A DNA stretch of 64,000 bases from assembly GCF_003660455.1 (NCBI RefSeq), contig NZ_QZVR01000016.1, positions 62,001 through 126,000 of the forward strand, given 5' to 3'. Shown here in pieces: positions 47,184 to 54,364 of this stretch. Made by a program: the position numbers and the translations under genes. Every line of letters begins with the position of its first letter. The first letter of the stretch is position 1. The notes under the pieces were generated by a model, which was not told the DNA's origin, did not search any database, and worked only from the letters and a program-made list of their open reading frames with translations. Source of the DNA: Nocardioides ferulae (GTDB taxonomy: Bacteria > Actinomycetota > Actinomycetes > Propionibacteriales > Nocardioidaceae).

Positions 47184-48671
47184 ATGACCTCCAGCACCCC
47201 CCTTCCGGGCGAGGCGAAGGGCACCGCGCTGCCCGCCGTCCTCCCCGCCGACGCGCTGCCCGGCGACGCCGAGACCTGGGACGTCGTGGTCGTCGGCCTC
47301 GGCATCGCCGGCGGTTGCGCTGCCCTCGAGGCCGCCCGCGCCGGCGCGCGGGTGCTGGTGCTGGAGCGGGCCGCCGTCCCCGGCGGCACCACGGTCATGG
47401 CCGGCGGCCACTTCTACCTCGGCGGCGGCACCGCCGTGCAGGTGGCCACCGGCCACGACGACACCCCCGACGACATGTACGACTACCTCGTCGCGAACTC
47501 GCTGGAGCCCGAGCTCGACAAGATCCGGGCCTACTGCGACGGCTCCGTGGAGCACTTCGACTGGCTGGAGGCGCTCGGGTTCGAGTTCGAGCGGTCCTTC
47601 TTCCCCGGCAAGGCGGTGATCCAGCCGAAGACCGAGGGCCTGATGTTCACCGGCAACGAGAAGGTCTGGCCCTACCGCGACCAGGCCCGGCCCGCCCCGC
47701 GCGGGCACAAGGTGCCGGTGCCCGGGGACACCGAGGGCGCCAAGCTCGTGATGGACCTGCTCGTCGAGCGGCTCGCCGAGGCCGGCGTCGCCGTCCGCTA
47801 CGAGACCGGGGTGACGAACCTGGTCGCCGACGACTCCGGCAGCGTCGTCGGCGTGGGCTGGCGCTCGTTCGGCGAGACCGGCGTGCTGCGCGCGCACGCG
47901 GTGGTCGTCGCCGCCGGCGGCTTCGTGATGAACCCCGACATGGTCAGCGAGCACACCCCGGCCCTCGGCTCGAAGCTGTTCACGCTCGGCTCCACCTACG
48001 ACGACGGGCTGGGCATCCGGCTCGGCGCCTCGGTCGGCGGTCAGCTCAAGCACATGGACGAGCCGTTCATCACCGCGCCGTTCTACCCGCCCTCGTCGCT
48101 GGTGAAGGGGCTGATCGTCAACAAGCTCGGCCGGCGCTTCGTCGCCGAGGACAGCTACCACGCCCGCACGTCGTACCACGTGCTGCACCAGCCGGACGCC
48201 GCGGCGTACCTCATCGTCGACAGCGAGCACATGGCCGAGCAGCGGATGGGGCTGGTCCCCCTCCTCGACGGGTTCGAGACCGTCGAGGAGATGGAGCGCG
48301 AGCTGAAGCTGCCCGAGGGGTCGCTGGTCGCCACGCTGGCCCGCTACAACGAGCACGCCGCCCGCGGCGAGGACCCCGACCTGCACAAGCACCCGGACTG
48401 GCTCGCGCCGCAGGACCAGGGCCCGTGGGGCGTCTTCGACCTCACCCTCGGCACCGCGCTCTACGCCGGGTTCACCCTCGGCGGGCTGCGCACCGACCTC
48501 GACGGCCGGGTCCTGCACGACGACGGCACCGAGGTGCCCGGCCTCTTCGCTGCCGGGGCCTGCGCCTCCAACATCGCCCAGGACGGCAACGGCTACTGCT
48601 CGGGCACCCAGCTCGGCGAGGGGTCGTTCTTCGGCCGACGGGCAGGGCGGGCCGCAGCGAGCCGTGACTGA
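47184..48671 (+). CDS. FAD-dependent oxidoreductase, KstD/fumarate-reductase flavoprotein family
   Basis: 495 residues from ATG 47184. The FAD dinucleotide motif 'VVVVGLGIAGGCAALEAARA' lies at about 34-53, 'GGTTVMAGGHFYLGGG' continues the FAD cradle, and 'TLGGLRTDLDGRVL' with 'GLFAAGACASNIAQDGNGYC' closes the FAD_binding_2 fold. These are marks of 3-ketosteroid delta-1-dehydrogenases and related succinate/steroid flavoproteins. The KstR-type operator upstream supports steroid or sterol catabolism, but other members act on different ring substrates, so the exact substrate is open. No other steroid genes lie in the window. Confidence 0.88.
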   Translation: MTSSTPLPGEAKGTALPAVLPADALPGDAETWDVVVVGLGIAGGCAALEAARAGARVLVLERAAVPGGTTVMAGGHFYLGGGTAVQVATGHDDTPDDMYDYLVANSLEPELDKIRAYCDGSVEHFDWLEALGFEFERSFFPGKAVIQPKTEGLMFTGNEKVWPYRDQARPAPRGHKVPVPGDTEGAKLVMDLLVERLAEAGVAVRYETGVTNLVADDSGSVVGVGWRSFGETGVLRAHAVVVAAGGFVMNPDMVSEHTPALGSKLFTLGSTYDDGLGIRLGASVGGQLKHMDEPFITAPFYPPSSLVKGLIVNKLGRRFVAEDSYHARTSYHVLHQPDAAAYLIVDSEHMAEQRMGLVPLLDGFETVEEMERELKLPEGSLVATLARYNEHAARGEDPDLHKHPDWLAPQDQGPWGVFDLTLGTALYAGFTLGGLRTDLDGRVLHDDGTEVPGLFAAGACASNIAQDGNGYCSGTQLGEGSFFGRRAGRAAASRD

Positions 48672-48693
48672 CCACCGGCCGCTCTGTTAGCGT
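48664..48693 (+). promoter_or_regulatory. Promoter of the thiamine operon
   Basis: GTGACT (48664-48669) and TAGCGT (48688-48693) with 18 bases between. It overlaps the last bases of the flavoprotein gene and is immediately followed by the TPP riboswitch. Confidence 0.45.
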
Positions 48694-48704
48694 GCTTGGC
48701 ATCC

Positions 48705-48794
48705 ACCCACGGGAGTCCGCGGCAGCGGGCTGAGAGGGAGCTGTAGCCGCTCCGACCGTCGAACCTGATCCGGCTCATACCGGCGAAGGAAGCG
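48705..48794 (+). promoter_or_regulatory. TPP riboswitch (THI element)
   Basis: The conserved 'GCGGGCTGAGAGGGAGC' box (pyrimidine-sensing helix arm) and 'CGAACCTGATCCGGCTCATA' followed by 'CCGGCGAAGGAAGC' (pyrophosphate-sensing arm) are both intact. In actinobacteria TPP binding usually masks the ribosome site of the first gene; here the AAGGAG before thiE lies directly at the riboswitch 3' end. It controls the whole thiE-O-S-G-TenI-D-C operon. Confidence 0.95.
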
Positions 48795-48805
48795 AAGGAG
48801 CCACC

Positions 48806-49414
48806 GTGCAGCGATCCGTGCGTCCCGTCCCCCTGCTGACCTGCCTCGTCTCCGGCCGCGAGGACCTCTCGCTGCTGCCCCGGCTGGCGGCCGCCGGCGT
48901 CGACGGCTTCCAGGTGCGGTGCAAGGACTCCGACACCCGTCAGCTCGTCGAGCTCGCCCGCATCGTCGTCGACGCGGTCCGGCCCGCCGGTGCCGTGGTG
49001 ACCGTCGACGACCGGGTGGACGTCGCCGTCGCCGCCGGCGCCGACGGGGTGCACCTCGGCGCCCGCGACCTCCCGGTCGAGGCCGCCCGGCGGCTCGCGC
49101 CCGAGCTGGTCATCGGCGCGACCTGCCGCTCGCTGCCGGAGGTGGAACTGGCCGCCGCCGGCGGCGCGGACTACGCGGGCGTCGGCCCGGTGTTCGCCAC
49201 CACGAGCAAGGACGGGCTGCCCGCGCCCCTCGGCCTCGCCGGGCTGCGGGCGGCCACCGGCGTGCTCCCCGTGGTGGCGATCGGCGGCATCACCGCGGCC
49301 GGGGCGCCGAGCGCGCTGGCGGCCGGGGCCGACGGCATCGCCCTGATCGGCGGGCTCTGGCGACATCCGGATCCGGTGCAGGCGGCAGAGGAGCTGCTCA
49401 CGGCGATCGCGTGA
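48806..49414 (+). CDS. thiE: Thiamine-phosphate synthase
   Basis: 202 residues from GTG, TIM-barrel. It joins HMP-PP and thiazole phosphate to give thiamine phosphate. Marks: 'GFQVRCKDSDTRQLVEL' (QxRxK-type PP site; the canonical QLReK is QVRCK), 'VTVDDRVDVAVAAGADGVHL', 'GARDLP', 'YAGVGPVFATTSKDG' and 'VVAIGGITAAGAPSALAAGA'. It is the first gene after the riboswitch, overlapping thiO by four bases (GTGA). Confidence 0.9.
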   Translation: MQRSVRPVPLLTCLVSGREDLSLLPRLAAAGVDGFQVRCKDSDTRQLVELARIVVDAVRPAGAVVTVDDRVDVAVAAGADGVHLGARDLPVEAARRLAPELVIGATCRSLPEVELAAAGGADYAGVGPVFATTSKDGLPAPLGLAGLRAATGVLPVVAIGGITAAGAPSALAAGADGIALIGGLWRHPDPVQAAEELLTAIA

Positions 49415-50418
49415 GCGGGCTGCGCGTCCGGGTGCTCGGCGCCGGCATCGTCGGCCTGAGCGTCGCCGAGGAGCTGCAGCGGCGCGGCCACGCCGTGACC
49501 GTGGTCGACCGCAGTCCGGCCGCCGGTGCGTCCTACGCCGCCGCCGGGATGCTCAGCCCGGCCACCGAGGTGTGGCACGGCGAGGCGGACCTGCTCCGGC
49601 TCGGGACGGCCTCGCTGGCGCTGTGGCCGGCGCTCGCCGACCGGCTCCGCGTCGAGCGACGGCAGGGCGGCACCCTCCTCGTCGGGTACGACGCCGGCGA
49701 CCTGCAACAGGTGGAGCGCCAGGTCGCGCTGCTGGCCCGGCACGCGACGCCGGCCGACCTGCTCGACCGTCGCGGCGTCGCCGCCCTCGAGCCCGGGTTG
49801 ACGCGGGTCGCGGGCGGGGCACTGATCGAGACCGAGTCGAGCGTCGACCCGCGCGCGGTCTGCGCGGCGCTGCTGCGCAGGGTGCCGGTCGTGCCCGACG
49901 ACCCGGCGAGCCCGGACGTCACGGTCGTCGCGACGGGGTCGCGGTTGCCCGAGCCCTGGACCGGGCTGGTCCGCGGGGTGCGCGGAGAGATCCTCCGGCT
50001 GCGCAGCAGCGACCCACCGACCCGGACGGTCCGCGGCTGGATCGGTGGCGAGCCGGTCTACCTGGTTCCTCGCGACGACGGCGAGGTCGTCGTCGGCGCG
50101 ACCAGCGAGGAGCACGCGGCGCCGCCGATCGTCACCGCCGGCGGAGTGCTGCGGCTGCTGACGGCGGCCCGGCGGCTGTGGCCCGCCCTCGACCGGGCCG
50201 AGCTCGTCGAGACGGCAGCGCGCGACCGCCCCGCGACGCTCGACGGGCTGCCGCTCATCGGCCCCAGCGGACGCGACGGTGTGCTGCTCGCGGCCGGGCA
50301 CTACCGCCACGGCGTGCTGCTCGCGCCGTTGACGGCGGCGCTGGTCGCGGACCACCTGGACTCCGGGGCCGTCGAGCCGGCGGTCGACCCCCGACGCTTC
50401 GAGAGAGGACGACGATGA
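49411..50418 (+). CDS. thiO: Glycine oxidase ThiO
   Basis: 335 residues from GTG 49411. The N-terminal FAD motif is 'VRVLGAGIVGLSVAEELQRR' (GxGxxG), then 'GASYAAAGMLSPATEV', a hallmark of ThiO, and the DAO-type C-terminal 'DRPATLDGLPLIGPSGRDGV' then 'AAGHYRHGVLLAPLTAA'. It oxidises glycine to dehydroglycine, the source of the C2-N unit of the thiazole ring in aerobic bacteria. The stop overlaps the thiS start (ATGA). Confidence 0.94.
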   Translation: MSGLRVRVLGAGIVGLSVAEELQRRGHAVTVVDRSPAAGASYAAAGMLSPATEVWHGEADLLRLGTASLALWPALADRLRVERRQGGTLLVGYDAGDLQQVERQVALLARHATPADLLDRRGVAALEPGLTRVAGGALIETESSVDPRAVCAALLRRVPVVPDDPASPDVTVVATGSRLPEPWTGLVRGVRGEILRLRSSDPPTRTVRGWIGGEPVYLVPRDDGEVVVGATSEEHAAPPIVTAGGVLRLLTAARRLWPALDRAELVETAARDRPATLDGLPLIGPSGRDGVLLAAGHYRHGVLLAPLTAALVADHLDSGAVEPAVDPRRFERGRR

Positions 50419-50621
50419 CGACGATCAGACTCAACGGTGAGGTCGTCGCGGTGACCGCGGTCACCGTGGCGGACCTGCTGGCCCTCCGGCTCGACCATCG
50501 CCGCCCCTCCGGTGTCGCGGTCGCCGTCAACGCGCAGGTCGTCCCCCGCGACGACTGGTCACGGCACGCTCTCGTCGACGGCGACGTCGTCGAGCTGGTC
50601 ACGGCGGTGCAGGGCGGATGA
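50415..50621 (+). CDS. thiS: Sulfur carrier protein ThiS
   Basis: 68 residues, beta-grasp fold (MTTIRLNGEVVAVTAVTVAD), C-terminal 'VELVTAVQGG'. The terminal Gly-Gly is adenylated and converted to thiocarboxylate, donating sulfur to ThiG. It overlaps thiO before and thiG after by four bases each, an arrangement that keeps the carrier in stoichiometry with ThiG. No thiF is in the window, so adenylation must rely on a gene elsewhere. Confidence 0.94.
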   Translation: MTTIRLNGEVVAVTAVTVADLLALRLDHRRPSGVAVAVNAQVVPRDDWSRHALVDGDVVELVTAVQGG

Positions 50622-51379
50622 GCCTCGAGATCGGCGGGCAGACGCTCCCCTCGCGACTCTTCCTCGGCACCGGTGGTCTGCCCCGCGTCTCCCTGGTCGA
50701 CCCGCTGCTCGCGGCCGCAGAGCCGGCGCTGGTGACCGTCTCCATGCGGCGCACCTCGTCGCCGGCTGAGGGCGGGCTGCTGGCCACCCTCCAGCGGGCC
50801 GGCATCCGGCTGCTGCCGAACACGGCCGGTTGCCTGTCCGCGGGCGAGGCGGTGCTGACCGCCGAGCTCGCCCGGGAGGCGCTCGGCACGGACTGGGTGA
50901 AGCTGGAGGTGATCGGCGACGAGACGTCGCTGCTGCCCGACGTCGTGGAGCTCCTGGACGCCGCGGAGCAGCTGGTCCGACGCGGATTCACGGTGCTGCC
51001 CTACACGAACGACGACCCGGTGGTCGCCCGGCGCCTGGTCGACGCCGGGTGCGCCGCCGTGATGCCGCTGGGGTCGCCGATCGGCTCCGGACTGGGCGTG
51101 CTGAACCCGCACGCCATCGAGGCGGTCCGCGCCGCGGTCGACGTCCCGGTGGTGCTCGACGCCGGAGTCGGGACCGCGAGCGACGCCGCGCTCGCGATGG
51201 AGCTCGGCTGCGACGCGGTGCTGGTGGCGACCGCGGTCACCCGGGCGGAGGACCCGGTGACGATGGCCCGGGCCATGCGCCTGGCCGTCGAGGCCGGCCT
51301 CCTGGCCAGGGGGGCGGGTCGGATCCCGCGCCGTGCCTCCGCCCGTGCCTCCAGCCCGACGACCGGGAGAGTCCGATGA
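50618..51379 (+). CDS. thiG: Thiazole synthase ThiG
   Basis: 253 residues, TIM-barrel. It builds the thiazole phosphate from DXP, dehydroglycine and ThiS-thiocarboxylate. Marks: 'RLFLGTGGLPRVSLVDPLLA', the imine-forming Lys in 'TDWVKLEVIGDETSLLPDV', 'GFTVLPYTNDDPVVARRLVD' and 'AAVMPLGSPIGSGLGVLNP', then 'VPVVLDAGVGTASDAALAME'. The C-terminal tail past 'RGAGRIPRR' is Ser/Arg-rich and poorly conserved-looking. It overlaps both neighbours by four bases. Confidence 0.95.
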   Translation: MSLEIGGQTLPSRLFLGTGGLPRVSLVDPLLAAAEPALVTVSMRRTSSPAEGGLLATLQRAGIRLLPNTAGCLSAGEAVLTAELAREALGTDWVKLEVIGDETSLLPDVVELLDAAEQLVRRGFTVLPYTNDDPVVARRLVDAGCAAVMPLGSPIGSGLGVLNPHAIEAVRAAVDVPVVLDAGVGTASDAALAMELGCDAVLVATAVTRAEDPVTMARAMRLAVEAGLLARGAGRIPRRASARASSPTTGRVR

Positions 51380-51951
51380 CGGCCCTGCCGCGGGTGCTCG
51401 TGCTCACCGACCGCACGCTCGTCCCAGCCGGCCGCGGCCTCGAGTCGGTGCTGGCGTCCTGCGCGGACGCCGGGATCACCCACGTGGTGCTGCGTGAGCT
51501 CGACCTCGACGATGCCCGGCGGGCAACGCTGGCCCTGCGGCTGGCTCCGCTCGGGCTGACGGTCCTTGCTGCCCGCCGGCCGCTGCCGGGTTGCCCCGGC
51601 GTGCACCTCGCCGCCGGCCAGCCACGCCCGGACGGGGCGAGCGGCCTGGCGTGGGGCCGCTCCTGCCACTCCCGGTCCGAGGTGGGCCAGGCGGCCGCTC
51701 AGGGCGCGTCGTGGGCGACGCTGTCGCCGTACGCCCGGACGCCGAGCAAGCCCGGCTACGGCCCGCCGCTCCCGTCCGGTGCCCTGGCCGGCCACCGCCT
51801 GCCGGTCTTCGCGCTCGGCGGGATCGGCCCGGAGAACGCCGCCGCCGCACGGCGAGCCGGTGCGCACGGTGTCGCGGTGATGGGCTCGCTGATGCGAGCC
51901 GACGACCCGGCCGCCACCGCGGCGGCCCTGCTCCGGGCGGTGACGGCATGA
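51376..51951 (+). CDS. TenI/ThiE-like TIM-barrel protein
   Basis: 191 residues, overlapping thiG (ATGA) and thiD (ATGA). It is a second, divergent ThiE-type barrel: 'VLVLTDRTLVPAGRGLESVL', 'ITHVVLRELDLDDARR', 'GVHLAAGQPRPDG', 'WGRSCHSRSEVGQAAAQGAS', 'SKPGYGPPLPSGALAGHRLP' and 'VFALGGIGPENAAAARRAGA'. The ThiE Lys in QxRxK is absent (VLRELD). That change, and the location next to thiG, fit TenI, the thiazole tautomerase that aromatises the ThiG product. The tautomerase call is inference; a degenerate second ThiE is the alternative. Confidence 0.72.
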   Translation: MTALPRVLVLTDRTLVPAGRGLESVLASCADAGITHVVLRELDLDDARRATLALRLAPLGLTVLAARRPLPGCPGVHLAAGQPRPDGASGLAWGRSCHSRSEVGQAAAQGASWATLSPYARTPSKPGYGPPLPSGALAGHRLPVFALGGIGPENAAAARRAGAHGVAVMGSLMRADDPAATAAALLRAVTA

Positions 51952-52754
51952 ACCCGCCCGTCGTCGTCACGATCGCCGGCACCGACTCCGGCGGAGCCGC
52001 GGGAGTCGCCGCCGACCTGGCCACCTTCTCCGCGCTCGGTGTCCACGGCGCCTGCGTCGTCACCGCGGTCACCGCCCAGGACACCACCGGAGTGCGCGCG
52101 ATCCACCCGGTGCCGCTCGACGTCGTGGCCGCCCAGCTCGACGCCGTGCTCGAGGACCTGGACCCGATCGCCGTGAAGACGGGGATGCTCGCCGACCCCG
52201 AGATCGTCCGCCTCGTCGCCGAGCGCTGCGCCGGGCGCCTGCTCGTGGTCGACCCGGTCCTGGTCGCCACCTCGGGCGCGGTGCTCGCGGACGAGTCGGT
52301 GGTGCGCGCCTACCGCAGCCACCTGCTGCCGGTCGCCACCGTCAGCACCCCGAACGCCGAGGAGGACGACGTGCTGGGCCGCGACCACGGCACACCGGTG
52401 ATCCGCACCGGCGGCGGCCTGGCGGACCAGCTCTGCCTGCCCAGCCGGCCCACCGTCCGGATCGAGCACGCGGTCGTGGACACCGACAACGACCACGGCA
52501 CCGGCTGCACCTACTCGGCCGCCCTGGCCGCCCACCTCGCCCACGGACTGGCCCTGCCCGCCGCGGCCCGGTCCGCGGCGGCGTACGTCGTCGCCCAGCT
52601 GGGCCTCGGCCGGCACTGGACCCTCGGCCGCGGCCGGGGCCCGGTCGCGCACATCCACCCCCACCACGAAGGAGCCCCACCGTGCCCGTCCACCCCGCCC
52701 ACACCCGGATCGAGGTCGGCGATCTCGCCGTCCCCCGCACCCGCGTCGCCCTGA
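51948..52754 (+). CDS. thiD: HMP-phosphate kinase ThiD (short central region)
   Basis: 268 residues from ATG 51948. N-terminal 'VVTIAGTDSGGAAGVAADLA' and C-terminal 'HGTGCTYSAALAAHLA' with anion-hole/catalytic GTGC are clear ThiD marks. It phosphorylates HMP and HMP-phosphate to HMP-PP. Between 'STPNAEEDDVLG' and the GTGC motif about 22 residues are missing compared with E. coli ThiD (a helix plus the usual 'VLVKGGH' strand, which is 'VIRTGGG' here). The last 25 residues, after 'VAHIHPHHEGAP', overlap thiC for 73 bases and look like non-functional read-through. Activity may be altered. Confidence 0.85.
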   Translation: MNPPVVVTIAGTDSGGAAGVAADLATFSALGVHGACVVTAVTAQDTTGVRAIHPVPLDVVAAQLDAVLEDLDPIAVKTGMLADPEIVRLVAERCAGRLLVVDPVLVATSGAVLADESVVRAYRSHLLPVATVSTPNAEEDDVLGRDHGTPVIRTGGGLADQLCLPSRPTVRIEHAVVDTDNDHGTGCTYSAALAAHLAHGLALPAAARSAAAYVVAQLGLGRHWTLGRGRGPVAHIHPHHEGAPPCPSTPPTPGSRSAISPSPAPASP

Positions 52755-54319
52755 CCAACGGCGAGACCTTCGACCGCTATTGCACCGAGGGCCCGGGCGC
52801 CGACCCGGCGGTCGGGCTGCCACCACGCCGCGCGGCGTGGATCGAGGACCGCGGCGACACCGAGACCTACCCCGGTCGCCGCCCCCAGCTCCTCGACGAC
52901 GGCCGGGCCACGATCCGGCGCGGCGAGGCGCCCGGCGGCTGGCGAGGCGAGCAGCGCGCGCCGCGTCGTGCGGTCGCCGGGCGCACCGTCACCCAGCTGG
53001 CCTACGCCCGCGCCGGCATCATCACCCCAGAGATGCGCTTCGTCGCCGCGCGCGAGCAGTGCGACGTCGAGCTGGTCCGCACCGAGGTGGCCGCCGGACG
53101 GGCGATCATCCCCGCCAACGTCAACCACCCCGAGTCCGAGCCGATGATCATCGGCCGGCGGTTCCTGGTGAAGGTCAACGCCAACATCGGCAACTCCGCG
53201 GTCACCTCCTCGATCGCCGAGGAGGTCGACAAGCTCACCCACGCGGTGACCTGGGGCGCCGACACGGTCATGGACCTCTCCACCGGCGACGACATCCACA
53301 CCACTCGCGAGTGGATCATCCGCAACAGCCCGGTGCCGATCGGCACCGTGCCGATCTACCAGGCGCTGGAGAAGGTCGGCGGTCAGGCCGACCGGTTGAC
53401 CTGGGAGATCTTCCGGGACACCGTCGTCGAGCAGTGCGAGCAGGGCGTCGACTACATGACGATCCACGCCGGTGTGCTGCTGCGCTACGTGCCGCTGACC
53501 GCCGAGCGGGTCACCGGCATCGTGTCCCGCGGCGGGTCGATCATGGCCGGGTGGTGCCTGGCCCACCACCAGGAGAACTTCCTCTACACCCACTTCGACG
53601 AGCTCTGCGAGCTGTTCGCCCGCTACGACGTCAGCTTCTCACTCGGCGACGGCCTGCGCCCGGGGTCGACCGCCGACGCGAACGACGAGGCCCAGCTGTC
53701 CGAGCTGCGCACCCTCGCCGAGCTGACCACGCGGGCCTGGGAGCACGACGTGCAGGTGATGGTCGAGGGGCCCGGGCACGTGCCGCTGCACCTGGTCGAG
53801 GAGAACGTGCGGCTCCAGCAGGACTGGTGCCACGGCGCGCCGTTCTACACGCTCGGTCCGCTGGCCACCGACATCGCCCCCGGCTACGACCACATCACCT
53901 CCGCGATCGGCGCGGCCACGATCGCCATGCACGGCACCGCGATGCTCTGCTACGTCACCCCCAAGGAGCACCTCGGCCTGCCGGACCGCGACGACGTGAA
54001 GACCGGCGTGATCACCTACAAGCTCGCCGCCCATGCGGCCGACGTGGCCAAGGGGCACCCCGGGGCGCGGGACTGGGACGACGCCCTGTCGCGGGCCCGG
54101 TTCGAGTTCCGGTGGCACGACCAGTTCGCGCTCTCGCTCGACCCGGTCACGGCCGAGGCCTTCCACGACGAGACGCTGCCGGCCGAGAACGCCAAGACCG
54201 CGCAGTTCTGCTCGATGTGCGGTCCGAAGTTCTGCTCGATGAAGATCAGCCACGACATCCGGGCCGAGTTCGTCGAACTGGGTGGGACGGTCCACGCCGA
54301 GCAGCCGACCAGGTCCTGA
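52682..54319 (+). CDS. thiC: Phosphomethylpyrimidine synthase ThiC
   Basis: 545 residues from GTG, with GAAGGAG seven bases upstream. This radical-SAM-like enzyme rearranges AIR into HMP phosphate. The C-terminal Fe-S motif is C510, C513 and C518 ('CSMCGPKFC'). Marks of the barrel: 'PANVNHPESEPMIIGRRFLV', 'NIGNSAVTSSIAEEVDKLTH', 'VMDLSTGDDIHTTREWIIRN', 'GDGLRPGSTADANDEAQLSE', 'MVEGPGHVPLHLVEENVR'. It is the last gene of the thi operon; the N-terminal 15 codons are shared out of frame with the thiD tail. Confidence 0.97.
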   Translation: MPVHPAHTRIEVGDLAVPRTRVALTNGETFDRYCTEGPGADPAVGLPPRRAAWIEDRGDTETYPGRRPQLLDDGRATIRRGEAPGGWRGEQRAPRRAVAGRTVTQLAYARAGIITPEMRFVAAREQCDVELVRTEVAAGRAIIPANVNHPESEPMIIGRRFLVKVNANIGNSAVTSSIAEEVDKLTHAVTWGADTVMDLSTGDDIHTTREWIIRNSPVPIGTVPIYQALEKVGGQADRLTWEIFRDTVVEQCEQGVDYMTIHAGVLLRYVPLTAERVTGIVSRGGSIMAGWCLAHHQENFLYTHFDELCELFARYDVSFSLGDGLRPGSTADANDEAQLSELRTLAELTTRAWEHDVQVMVEGPGHVPLHLVEENVRLQQDWCHGAPFYTLGPLATDIAPGYDHITSAIGAATIAMHGTAMLCYVTPKEHLGLPDRDDVKTGVITYKLAAHAADVAKGHPGARDWDDALSRARFEFRWHDQFALSLDPVTAEAFHDETLPAENAKTAQFCSMCGPKFCSMKISHDIRAEFVELGGTVHAEQPTRS

Positions 54320-54333
54320 CCGCGCGCCGCTCC

Positions 54334-54353
54334 GGGGCGGGGCGGGGCGGGGC
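54334..54353. promoter_or_regulatory. Four tandem GGGGC units (G-quadruplex motif) upstream of the aminotransferase
   Basis: Bases 54334-54353 are four consecutive GGGGC units, four G-runs of four separated by single Cs. That is a canonical G-quadruplex-forming sequence on the plus strand. It abuts the -10-like CAGACT of the aminotransferase gene and starts 15 bases after the thiC stop. Confidence 0.65.
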
Positions 54354-54358
54354 AGACT
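54353..54358 (+). promoter_or_regulatory. -10 box of the aminotransferase gene
   Basis: CAGACT, six bases before ATG 54365, with no Shine-Dalgarno. The G-rich run directly upstream occupies the spacer and -35 region. Confidence 0.42.
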
Positions 54359-54364
54359 GACCCC

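Noticed and set aside
45680..48667. A 995-codon plus-strand frame across the antiporter and flavoprotein genes
   Set aside because: Antisense or out of frame to two well-conserved genes; no domain wording.
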